Program-made: the position numbers and the translations under genes
The notes under the pieces: generated by a model
Told to the model about the DNA's origin: nothing
The model's input: only the letters and a program-made list of their open reading frames with translations
The model's database searches: none
Assembly: GCA_002894665.1 (NCBI GenBank)
Contig: NCRB01000021.1
Coordinates: forward strand, 1 to 39,935
Length of the DNA: 39,935 bases
DNA from: Salinivenus iranica
GTDB lineage: Bacteria; Bacteroidota; Rhodothermia; Rhodothermales; Salinibacteraceae
Reading direction: 5' to 3'
Part shown: positions 18,805 through 25,521 of the stretch, piece by piece
Position numbering within the stretch: position 1 is the stretch's first letter
Layout: each line of letters begins with the position of its first letter

Positions 18805-19617
18805 TTAGGCCTCTGCACTTGCCGGCTGTACCATCTTGTCCACATTGTAGCCCTCTTCCTCGGACTTGGCCTTCGCGATGCTGTAAATCAGCACGCCGTA
18901 GCCGGCCTTCGCAAAGATGTCAGCGAGGGTGTACCCGACCTGAATGACGACGGTCGAGGAGGCGCCGGTCCATCCGAAGAACGGAGCCATGTACACGATG
19001 GGGTAGAAGCCCCAGGTGAAGAGCAGTAGGAGCCGAGCATTCCCCAGGAGGGTGGACACTCGCTTCGACTGCTGCTGGATGACATCCCCGAGTCCGGTGA
19101 ACAGCACATAGAGGATGTACACGAAGGGAAGGGTGCTAAGGAAGCCCCACAGGCCTCGCGTACCAAACAGCTCCGTGCTGGTGCTGACCTCGCCGGGGTA
19201 TCCGAGCACAATCATCAGCGCGGCGGCAAAGCCGAGCTTGCCCGCCAGCGGGCCGCTTTCGCCCTTCGGAAGGTCCATTACCAGGACGAGTTCAACGACG
19301 AGCAGGGGGACGGTGAGTAGCCAGTCCACGTATCGATACGCGTCGTTGAAGGGCTCGCCGCTAAACTCATACATCCCCGCGGCCTGGTTGAGCGTGTAAG
19401 CGTGCTCCCAGCTGTTGAAAATGCGGAAGTAATGGTAGCCAGCAATCAGGACCACGAGCGCCGATACCATCATCGAGATTCGGTACTTCGGCGCCAGGTT
19501 CTTCTGTGCAAGCACGAAGAACACGAACGCGGCCCCCATCGTGGCGATGGTGAACGAAAACATGTTGTACACCAGGGAATACTGCCCCGGCGTAAGTGAA
19601 GGAAGCTCCTGTAGCAT
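18805..19617 (-). CDS. Xanthorhodopsin-type light-driven proton pump
   Basis: A 270-residue, seven-helix microbial rhodopsin very close to the Salinibacter ruber xanthorhodopsin as I recall it. Key residues: His62, proton acceptor Asp98 (RYVDWLLTVP), carboxylic donor Glu109, Leu106 at the green-tuning position, and retinal Schiff-base Lys237 (AKAGYGVLIY). Gly158 in RGLWGFLST matches the glycine (Gly156 in xanthorhodopsin) that leaves room for the keto-carotenoid ring; most proteorhodopsins have Trp there. The helix E-F loop is about five residues shorter than in S. ruber. Start ATG 19617 is set by a GGAGG 7 bases upstream. The carotenoid genes lie upstream in the same direction. No retinal-forming blh/brp is in the window. 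Confidence 0.95.
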   Translation of the reverse strand: MLQELPSLTPGQYSLVYNMFSFTIATMGAAFVFFVLAQKNLAPKYRISMMVSALVVLIAGYHYFRIFNSWEHAYTLNQAAGMYEFSGEPFNDAYRYVDWLLTVPLLVVELVLVMDLPKGESGPLAGKLGFAAALMIVLGYPGEVSTSTELFGTRGLWGFLSTLPFVYILYVLFTGLGDVIQQQSKRVSTLLGNARLLLLFTWGFYPIVYMAPFFGWTGASSTVVIQVGYTLADIFAKAGYGVLIYSIAKAKSEEEGYNVDKMVQPASAEA

Positions 19618-19624
19618 GGATTTG

Positions 19625-19629
19625 CCTCC
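19625..19629 (-). promoter_or_regulatory. Canonical Shine-Dalgarno site of the xanthorhodopsin gene
   Basis: GGAGG on the minus strand, 7 bases before ATG 19617. Most other genes here have no such site, so this gene may be strongly translated. It decides the start against the upstream in-frame ATG at 19638. Confidence 0.75.
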
Positions 19630-19638
19630 GTTGTTCAA

Positions 19639-19818
19639 GAAAATTGCGAATACGGCTGGCAGTCCATTGTCGAAGCTGTGTGACTCAAGGCGACCGCCAG
19701 TTCGTTTTTACTATTACTAGTATATGCACCCTCCCGGAAAAGAGACCAAATCGTTCGGGCAAAATAGCCCCCCAAACTTGTGAGATGGGAGTTATATTTG
19801 ACGTATATTTCTATTTTG
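19639..19818. other. AT-rich intergenic upstream of the xanthorhodopsin gene
   Basis: About 180 bases between the lycopene cyclase stop and the rhodopsin start, clearly richer in A/T than the surrounding DNA. It contains TACTAGTA and several TATA-like stretches (19711-19725, 19792-19815). It is the likely place of a separate rhodopsin promoter, but no hexamer pair is convincing enough to name. Confidence 0.45.
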
Positions 19819-20589
19819 TCACAATTGCTCCCGGCTTGTGGAGACTGGAGAGGCCGCGGCAATCGTTGATTCGGGGCTGTTCAGCAGCAGAAGGAGCCCT
19901 TTCACCACTAGGAGATTCGTGGCGAGAAAAAATGTGGCCTCTTCTATGGGCAGGCCGAGCGGGGCAATGCCGAGCGTATAGTCCTTCGAGATGATCCAGA
20001 TGCTGAGTGAGATTGCGATGGTGTCGGCAACCCACAAATAGAGTGTTGGGACCCCGACGGTTATGAGAAGCACGCCCCGATGCGTCCAGAGGGTCTCTCC
20101 GTCGTACAACCACATTCCGGCGAGGAGGGGGCACACCCAGAGGAGGATGAGGGCGAGGTACACCGCAGAGCCGATGGACGCCCACAAGGCGCCCGCCGCA
20201 AGCGCACTCAGGATCGTAAACGTAAGGAATCCTCCCCAGGCGGCCGCAGTAGCGGCGGCCTTCTCTGACGTCTGGGTGCGCCGGGTGCGCATTACATACT
20301 GGTAGAAAAACAGGCCCGTGAGGATGGGCTGAAGGAGGAAAAAGAGGTATTCTTCGACCGGAACCGTGCCGATGGTTGCAATCACGCGATTGGGGCTGTA
20401 CCACCACACCTCGGACGCGACCAAATAATTGTCCCAGGGAGTGGTATACACGAACGCAATGGCCGCGATCAGTGGGATCGACACCCGGGCACGCCATCCA
20501 CCGTAGGAGCCCAGAGACTGAGGCAAGGTCGCCCATAGAATCAGGATCGGTGGGATAATGAAGAGAAAGTGGAACGTGAGATAACTCAT
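19819..20589 (-). CDS. crtYcd: Fused lycopene beta-cyclase (CrtYc-CrtYd type)
   Basis: A 256-residue polytopic membrane protein with about seven helices. Two copies of the lycopene cyclase domain motif are visible: VPVEEYLFFLLQPILTGLF (about 76-94) and LPIEEATFFLATNLLVVKG (about 213-231), so both heterodimer halves are fused in one chain, as in Archaea and some Bacteroidota. It should close beta-ionone rings on lycopene (or gamma-carotene-type intermediates). It starts 34 bases after the ketolase stop on the same strand and precedes the rhodopsin. Substrate and number of rings closed are inferred from context. Confidence 0.87.
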   Translation of the reverse strand: MSYLTFHFLFIIPPILILWATLPQSLGSYGGWRARVSIPLIAAIAFVYTTPWDNYLVASEVWWYSPNRVIATIGTVPVEEYLFFLLQPILTGLFFYQYVMRTRRTQTSEKAAATAAAWGGFLTFTILSALAAGALWASIGSAVYLALILLWVCPLLAGMWLYDGETLWTHRGVLLITVGVPTLYLWVADTIAISLSIWIISKDYTLGIAPLGLPIEEATFFLATNLLVVKGLLLLLNSPESTIAAASPVSTSREQL

Positions 20590-20618
20590 GGGGCTGAAAA
20601 GAGGCTCCTTGATATAAT

Positions 20619-20631
20619 CTCTGTTATTGCA
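20619..20631 (-). repeat. Dispersed 13-nt motif, copy 3
   Basis: TGCAATAACAGAG on the minus strand. The TAA in it is the stop codon of the CrtO-type gene, and the lycopene cyclase start is about 30 bases further on. Confidence 0.5.
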
Positions 20632-22153
20632 GCGTAATTTCTTCTAAAATCACTCGGGCTGCATTGCGCCCCGCAGCCCCCATGATCCCGCCTCCCGGGT
20701 GAGTGCTTGCACCACTGAGAAACAGATCCTCGACCGGCCCCCGGTACGTGCTGTTGGAGAAGAGCGGTCGTCCCATAAACATCTGGTCGAGGGTCATCTC
20801 CAGGTGCATTACATTTCCCCGGAAAAGCCCTAGATGCTGTTCAAGCCACTCTGGATGCTGAAATAATTGGCCCACGATGTGCTCCCGAGTCCCCGGGGCG
20901 TACTTCTCGAACTGATCGAGGAGGGCGGTGGCTACCTGGTCGGCATCGTTGCGCCAGGTGTTTCCATCTGCGAGCTCATACGGGAAGTACTGTCCCCACA
21001 GCCAGAGCACTTCCCCACCCGGAGGCGCGAGGGACGTGTCGGCCGCGCTAAATGTCATGGCCACGAGGGGCGGCTCCGACGACGGCCGTCCGCCCAAAAA
21101 CTCCCCGTACGCCCGCCGGATTTGCGCTGGGTCGCGGCAGAGGAGCTGGAGTCCGGTGCGGGCCTCGGTCGCTGCCTCCGCGGAGTACGATACGGGCTCA
21201 TCCAGTGCCAGACGCATCATGGCGCCGAACCCGTTCCCCAGTCGTAGATGATCGGCGCCCTCCGGGCGGTATTTGTCCGGAAGCAGGTGGTCGAACGTTT
21301 CCTTTGCGTGGGTCGCCGCACAAACTGCGCGACTGGTGTACGCGTCCCCATTGATTCGAATGCCTCGGGCGCGCCCGTCCCTGACGAGAATCTCGTCCAC
21401 CGAGCTCTCGAGGTGTACGTCCCCGCCGTGCGACTCGATGTGCCGCCGCAAGGCCTGTGTCAGTTCACCGGATCCCCCTTCGGGACGCGCCACGCCCCCT
21501 TCGTGGTAGAGGGCGTGCCATAATGCAAAGGGACCGGTGAGGGACTGCGTGGGTGGGGGGCCGGACTGGGCTGCCATCCAGGAGATCATGGCCCGGAGCT
21601 TGTCCTCCTCGAAATACGAAGCGATGACGTCCTCGTAGGGGCGGAGGATGTGCCGGAGCTCATCCTGCCACGGAAGGGGGGTGGTCTTTCCCCAAATCAT
21701 GCGCTTCCCGATTTCGAACGGGCTCGGGGAAGCGAGGAAGATGTCCCGCATGGTCCGGGCAAACCCAATCCAGTCCGTCACAAACTTGTGGTAGGCCTCG
21801 CCCTCGCCCGGGTACTTGTTCTCCAGGTGGTTCACCGTCTGATCGAGGTCCCGGTACATAAAGAGCGTCTCCCCATCGGGAAACGGGGCACTGAACATGG
21901 GGTCGAGGTCAATGTATCGGAGCCCGTACTGATTTAGCTCCAATTCGTCGACGATCGGGGTCTGACGAATCAGGATGTGTGCACTTCCCCCGAGATCCAC
22001 CTGATAGCCGGGCACCAGTTCTTTGGTTGAAACGGCCCCGCCTACGATGTCGCGTTGTTCGAACACGCCCACCCGGTACCCAGCCTGGGCTAGATAGGCA
22101 CTGCAGATGAGGCCGTTGTGTCCAGCCCCAATCGTGATGACGTCATAATCCAT
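20624..22153 (-). CDS. crtO: CrtO-type carotenoid ketolase (phytoene desaturase superfamily)
   Basis: A 509-residue FAD-dependent oxidoreductase. The N-terminal dinucleotide fold is YDVITIGAGHNGLICSAYLA (GAGHNG at residues 8-13), with a second FAD contact near the C-terminus, FLSGASTHPGGGIMGAAGRNAA. GAGHNG and GASTHPGGG are the variants seen in CrtO-type beta-carotene 4-ketolases rather than in classical CrtI desaturases. A 4-keto ring is what salinixanthin needs to sit on xanthorhodopsin, so the neighbours support a ketolase role. A desaturase or other carotenoid oxidase activity cannot be excluded. It is the first gene of the ketolase-cyclase-rhodopsin block, and its stop lies in a copy of the 13-nt motif. 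Confidence 0.82.
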   Translation of the reverse strand: MDYDVITIGAGHNGLICSAYLAQAGYRVGVFEQRDIVGGAVSTKELVPGYQVDLGGSAHILIRQTPIVDELELNQYGLRYIDLDPMFSAPFPDGETLFMYRDLDQTVNHLENKYPGEGEAYHKFVTDWIGFARTMRDIFLASPSPFEIGKRMIWGKTTPLPWQDELRHILRPYEDVIASYFEEDKLRAMISWMAAQSGPPPTQSLTGPFALWHALYHEGGVARPEGGSGELTQALRRHIESHGGDVHLESSVDEILVRDGRARGIRINGDAYTSRAVCAATHAKETFDHLLPDKYRPEGADHLRLGNGFGAMMRLALDEPVSYSAEAATEARTGLQLLCRDPAQIRRAYGEFLGGRPSSEPPLVAMTFSAADTSLAPPGGEVLWLWGQYFPYELADGNTWRNDADQVATALLDQFEKYAPGTREHIVGQLFQHPEWLEQHLGLFRGNVMHLEMTLDQMFMGRPLFSNSTYRGPVEDLFLSGASTHPGGGIMGAAGRNAARVILEEITLQ

Positions 22154-22261
22154 GATCGCGCCGGGAGGTCAGGGAAGGGAATGAGGTTGAACCATAAGGT
22201 CCGAAGACCAACGACCGAAATGAAGCCCAGGCACGTCATTTTCACGCATTGGGACCCAAAC

Positions 22262-22271
22262 GTTTCGAAAC
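22262..22271. promoter_or_regulatory. Possible operator palindrome upstream of crtO
   Basis: GTTTCGAAAC is a perfect 10-base palindrome with a central CG, extended by near-symmetrical AAC and GTT. It lies about 110 bases upstream of crtO in the 224-base divergent gap between crtO and the small membrane gene. The form resembles LacI-family operators, but one short palindrome is weak evidence. Confidence 0.25.
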
Positions 22272-22377
22272 CGTTGACGGAGGTGAGCGTGAGAATTAAG
22301 GCAGCGTGAACAACAGCCTATCCAACCACAGCCGCGATGTTCTTTCTCGAGCATTCGGCCTTCCACCGAGTTGTGAT

Positions 22378-22608
22378 ATGAACTGGATCTACCAGGTACT
22401 TAGCTTTTTTGTCGCGTTCGGGCCCGTCATCCTGGGAACGCTTCTCTGGCACTTTATCTGGAGCGACGACTCCGATTCGTCGGGGGGGCCGCCGGGCGGT
22501 CCACAGTGGTCGCCGGCCCCGTCGCCGCCGTCGTGGTCGGGGGATCGACAACCGAGCCACGATTCGCCGGTGCGCACCCCGGATGCCCCCACTCGCGAAC
22601 GAGCCTGA
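22378..22608 (+). CDS. Small single-helix membrane protein, function unknown
   Basis: A 76-residue frame starting MNWIYQVLSFFVAFGPVILG: one hydrophobic helix at the very N-terminus, then WHFIWSDD and a Gly/Pro/Ser-rich, probably disordered tail. ATG 22378 is preferred because the helix starts there; the frame is open about 24 codons further up. It ends 9 bases before the ATG of the KynB-like gene, so it may be cotranscribed with it. I do not recognise the family. It could be a small membrane anchor or a spurious frame. Confidence 0.5.
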   Translation: MNWIYQVLSFFVAFGPVILGTLLWHFIWSDDSDSSGGPPGGPQWSPAPSPPSWSGDRQPSHDSPVRTPDAPTRERA

Positions 22609-22617
22609 TTGTCTCGT

Positions 22618-23241
22618 ATGGATGTCCTTGACATTTCCCGATCTGTTTCGGAGACCACCGCGGTGTGGCCCGGCGACCAGTCGGTAGAACAGGCGTGGAG
22701 TGCACAAATCGACGCGGGGGCCTCGGTGAACGTGGGGCAGATCCGCATGAGTCTCCATACTGCCACGCACGTTGATGCTCCGTATCACGTTGCGCCTGAC
22801 GGGGCTCGTACCAACGCGCTGCCGCTAGATGCCTTCCTCGGGACGGCCCGTGTGATTGCGGTGGATCCGGCCCCCGATCAAATTCGGCCGCGACATCTTC
22901 CGGAGACCCTCGAGGACGGCCGCATATTGTTCAAAACACCGGCGAGCCGTGTCCCGACCGACGAGTGGGCAGAGGACATCGTGTCCATCGCTCCGGACAC
23001 AATTGATGCCCTCGAGTCGCACGGCGTTGTCTGTGTTGGCACGGATGCGCCATCGGTGGATCCGCTTGACAGCACAGACCTCACCACTCATCACGCGTTG
23101 CGCGCCGCCGGCATTGTTCACCTGGAAGGCCTCTGGTTTGCTGGTGTCTCCCCGGGGCGCTACCGTTTGCTGGCGCTCCCGCTGAAGATCCCTGATGCCG
23201 ACGCGGCTCCCGTCCGGGCCGTGCTTCGCCCTCTGTCCTGA
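22618..23241 (+). CDS. kynB: KynB-like cyclase/kynurenine formamidase family hydrolase
   Basis: A 207-residue metal-dependent hydrolase. MDVLDISRSVSETTAVWPGD is the KynB N-terminus. The metal motif is H47-TAT-H51-V-D53-APY-H57, and GVVCVGTDAPSVDPLDS, HHALRAAGIVHLEGL and SPGRYRLLALPLKI complete the pattern. KynB hydrolyses N-formylkynurenine to kynurenine and formate in tryptophan breakdown. Other kynurenine pathway genes are not seen nearby, so the substrate is inferred from family only. ATG 22618 is used; a TTG three codons upstream directly follows the stop of the small membrane gene. Confidence 0.85.
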   Translation: MDVLDISRSVSETTAVWPGDQSVEQAWSAQIDAGASVNVGQIRMSLHTATHVDAPYHVAPDGARTNALPLDAFLGTARVIAVDPAPDQIRPRHLPETLEDGRILFKTPASRVPTDEWAEDIVSIAPDTIDALESHGVVCVGTDAPSVDPLDSTDLTTHHALRAAGIVHLEGLWFAGVSPGRYRLLALPLKIPDADAAPVRAVLRPLS

Positions 23242-23306
23242 GTGGCGACGGTGCGCATCCATCTACAACAGCACGACGCACTACTCATTCGATTGCCGAT
23301 TCTTTT

Positions 23307-24491
23307 ATGGATCTGTTCAACCGAGAAGAATTGAGACGACTTGCTGAGCAGGAGGACGACCCCTGCATCTCGTTGTATATGCCTACCCAACGCTATGAGT
23401 CGGAGTGGAGGCAAAACACGACCCGGTTCAAGAATCTCCTCACCGATGCCCGCGATCAACTGCGCGAACAGGACTACCGGGAGGATGTCGTCGATGAGAT
23501 TCTGTCCCCGGCCCGTCAGCGACTGGAGGAGCCGGGGTTTTGGCGGGGGATGAGCGACGGCCTGGCCGTCTTTGTCACGCCGGATCATACGGAATTTCTC
23601 CGGCTTCCCCTGTCGTTTGATCAGGTTACAATCGTGGGGACGCGGTTCCACCTCAAGCCGCTTTTCCCAATCATTGCGGCCAACAACCGCTATTACCTGC
23701 TCTCCCTCGATCCTTCAGGCGTACGGCTGTACCAGGGGACCCATCACGCCCTCAGTGAGGTGTGGAGCACCAATACCCCGTCTCGCGTAACCCGTGCGCT
23801 CAACCAAAACGATCGGGCGGCTGATGAGGCCCCGCACCCCACAAATGGCCGCGCAGCGGAGGCGGACCAGGCCGTCGAAGAGGAAAATATCCCGGAGGAC
23901 CCTGATGTGGTGCTTCGGGAATTCTTGGAAGAGGTGGAGCCGCACATTGGGCGGGCCCTGGGCGACGAGAAGGTGCCTCTGGTGCTTGCCGGGCACGCCA
24001 ACTTTCTCGACGTGTACCAGACCGTGAACGGGTATGGGACGGTGGTCGAGGAGAGCATCACCTGGAATGCCCCGGAGCCGCCATCGGTCGATGAGCTCCA
24101 CGAGGCGGGATGGGGACTGGTCGCGCCGGTGTTTCAGACGGCGCAGCAGGACGAGATCGAGCGGTTCGAGCAACTCTACTACCAGAACGACGACCTCGCG
24201 TCCGAAGACTTCCACGAAATTATCCCTGCCTGCGCGTACGGTCGGGTGGATACCCTCTTCGTGCCCATAGGGGAGTACCGTTGGGGTCGATTTTTTCCCG
24301 ACTCGAACACGGTGGAGGTGCGCGAGTCCCGTGAGCCGGGCGACGGAGATCTGTTTGACTATGCGGCCGTCCGAGCCTACCTCAATGGCGGGGTGGTCCA
24401 CGTCCTGAGGGCATCAAATATGCCCGGCGGCCGCAGCATCGCGGCGACGTTTCGGTATCAGGCGAACGTATCGGCCGCCGAGAATGGCTAA
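23307..24491 (+). CDS. baeRF7-like protein (bacterial relative of archaeo-eukaryotic release factor)
   Basis: A 394-residue soluble acidic protein. It starts DLFNREELRRLAEQEDDPCISLYMPT and continues with GLAVFVTPD, FHLKPLFPIIAANNRYYLLSLDPSGVRLYQGTHHALSEV, PLVLAGHANFLDVYQTVNGYG and AACAYGRVDTLFVP-like stretches. This order fits the baeRF family 7, bacterial proteins with the central and C-terminal folds of eRF1/Pelota that have been proposed to act at ribosomes. No GGQ peptide-release motif is visible. A charged insert (about 160-205) separates the two halves. It stands alone between the KynB-like gene and a strong terminator. Family assignment is from pattern memory; cellular role is unproven. 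Confidence 0.65.
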   Translation: MDLFNREELRRLAEQEDDPCISLYMPTQRYESEWRQNTTRFKNLLTDARDQLREQDYREDVVDEILSPARQRLEEPGFWRGMSDGLAVFVTPDHTEFLRLPLSFDQVTIVGTRFHLKPLFPIIAANNRYYLLSLDPSGVRLYQGTHHALSEVWSTNTPSRVTRALNQNDRAADEAPHPTNGRAAEADQAVEEENIPEDPDVVLREFLEEVEPHIGRALGDEKVPLVLAGHANFLDVYQTVNGYGTVVEESITWNAPEPPSVDELHEAGWGLVAPVFQTAQQDEIERFEQLYYQNDDLASEDFHEIIPACAYGRVDTLFVPIGEYRWGRFFPDSNTVEVRESREPGDGDLFDYAAVRAYLNGGVVHVLRASNMPGGRSIAATFRYQANVSAAENG

Positions 24492-24505
24492 ACGAGTTAA
24501 TCCCT

Positions 24506-24552
24506 AAAAACGCCCTGAGGTGGGCTATCGTCTGCCTCAGGGCGTTTTCTTT
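24506..24552. terminator. Strong, probably bidirectional terminator
   Basis: AAAACGCCCTGAGG (24507-24520) pairs perfectly with CCTCAGGGCGTTTT (24535-24548) around a 14-base loop, and TTTTCTTTGT follows on the plus strand. The A-run on the 5' side makes it usable in both directions. It ends the baeRF7 transcript and insulates the recombinase pair. Confidence 0.88.
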
Positions 24553-24588
24553 GTGACAAGCCTTTTGTACTTGATAACAGATTATATC

Positions 24589-25464
24589 ATGCACAAACTG
24601 TTTCTGGAGTCCATCTCCTCTAGGCACACCCGCCGGGCCTACCGGCGAGATCTCGTCCTCTTCGAGTCGATGGCCCGACTCTCTTTTGCGGAGGCCACCC
24701 AAGAGACCGTCCGATCCTTTCTTTCGGACCTCCGAGATCGAGGCGAATCCGTCTCCACGATCCGTCGCCGCCTGAGCGCCCTGCGCTCGTTCTACGAGTG
24801 GATGCGAGAGGAGGGCCACCGTGAGCAAAACCCGGCCCGGGAGGTCCAGGTGAGCGCCGCGATGTCTTCACATTCCACCTCACCGCTCGACGCCGATGCG
24901 CTCCAGCAGCTGATGTCTTCGGTTGCGGGCGATACAAAACGCGCCGTCCGAGCAGCTGCCCTCATCCGTGTCATACTCTACGGGGCGCTGCGCCGAGGGC
25001 CCCTCGCCCGCCTCAATGTCGACGATGTTCGTCCGCTGGGCCGCCGCTGGGTCATTGACCTGCAATCGCACGACGGGCGCGGTGGATACATTCCGATCCC
25101 GTCGTCCGCCGTGGAGGCGGTGGAACGCGTGAAAGAACACTTTTCGATCGATCACGGCCCGCTGTGGCGTTCCCTCAGCAACCGGAGTCGGGGCGAGCGA
25201 CTATCGCCGGATGCACTCTACAAGATCGTGCGTCGGGCTGGGCGCGAGGCCGACCTGGAGGCGCCGGTTACAATTGGCCGGCTGCGGACGGCCGGATTGA
25301 ATGTGGCCATGGCGGCCGGCGCGCACCCGGAGGATGTCCGCATGCACTCCCGACTTCGGGATTCGCGCTCGCTTGCGTCGCACCTCTCAGGATCCTCGGA
25401 GGCAGCCGGACTCCGCCCGGACGTGCCGGCTCGGATCGAAGAGGCGCTGTCGGATGCGGAATGA
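24589..25464 (+). CDS. Degenerate XerC/D-like tyrosine recombinase lacking the catalytic tyrosine
   Basis: A 291-residue protein with the layout and size of XerC/XerD. The N-terminal SAM-like core-binding domain (HTRRAYRRDLVLFESMARL, VRSFLSDLRDRGESVSTIRRRLSALRSFYEWM) is well preserved. In the catalytic domain, Arg of box I is kept (YGALRRGPLARLNVDDV), but box II reads TIGRLRTAGLNVAM, where HxLR is expected, so the His is lost. The region that should hold GH and the nucleophile reads MHSRLRDSRSLASHL, and no Tyr occurs in the last 60 residues. It should bind DNA or pair with another recombinase but not cleave. The frame is intact, suggesting a retained function. ATG 24589 is chosen at the start of the homologous region. 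Confidence 0.8.
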   Translation: MHKLFLESISSRHTRRAYRRDLVLFESMARLSFAEATQETVRSFLSDLRDRGESVSTIRRRLSALRSFYEWMREEGHREQNPAREVQVSAAMSSHSTSPLDADALQQLMSSVAGDTKRAVRAAALIRVILYGALRRGPLARLNVDDVRPLGRRWVIDLQSHDGRGGYIPIPSSAVEAVERVKEHFSIDHGPLWRSLSNRSRGERLSPDALYKIVRRAGREADLEAPVTIGRLRTAGLNVAMAAGAHPEDVRMHSRLRDSRSLASHLSGSSEAAGLRPDVPARIEEALSDAE

Positions 25465-25489
25465 AAACGAGCCTCAACCGCTGCGGGTC

Positions 25490-25518
25490 TTGACACTCCA
25501 GGAGGCGTTTGCTAGTCT
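25490..25518 (+). promoter_or_regulatory. Possible sigma70-like promoter of the intact recombinase gene
   Basis: TTGACA (25490-25495), a 17-base spacer, then TAGTCT (25513-25518). If used, transcription would begin around 25525, inside the inverted repeat and after the first ATG, so translation would start further down. Bacteroidota primary sigma factors often prefer other boxes, which lowers confidence. Confidence 0.35.
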
Positions 25519-25521
25519 CTG

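Noticed and set aside
24507-24548. Attachment site for the recombinase pair at the perfect stem after the baeRF7 gene
   Set aside because: The A-stem-T layout is a textbook bidirectional terminator, and no direct-repeat partner was seen after 26643.
25490-25518. Other sigma70-like promoters, e.g. minus-strand TTGACG/TACCCT around 34839-34868
   Set aside because: Boxes deviate from consensus, the lineage's own promoter consensus is unknown, and many such pairs occur by chance.
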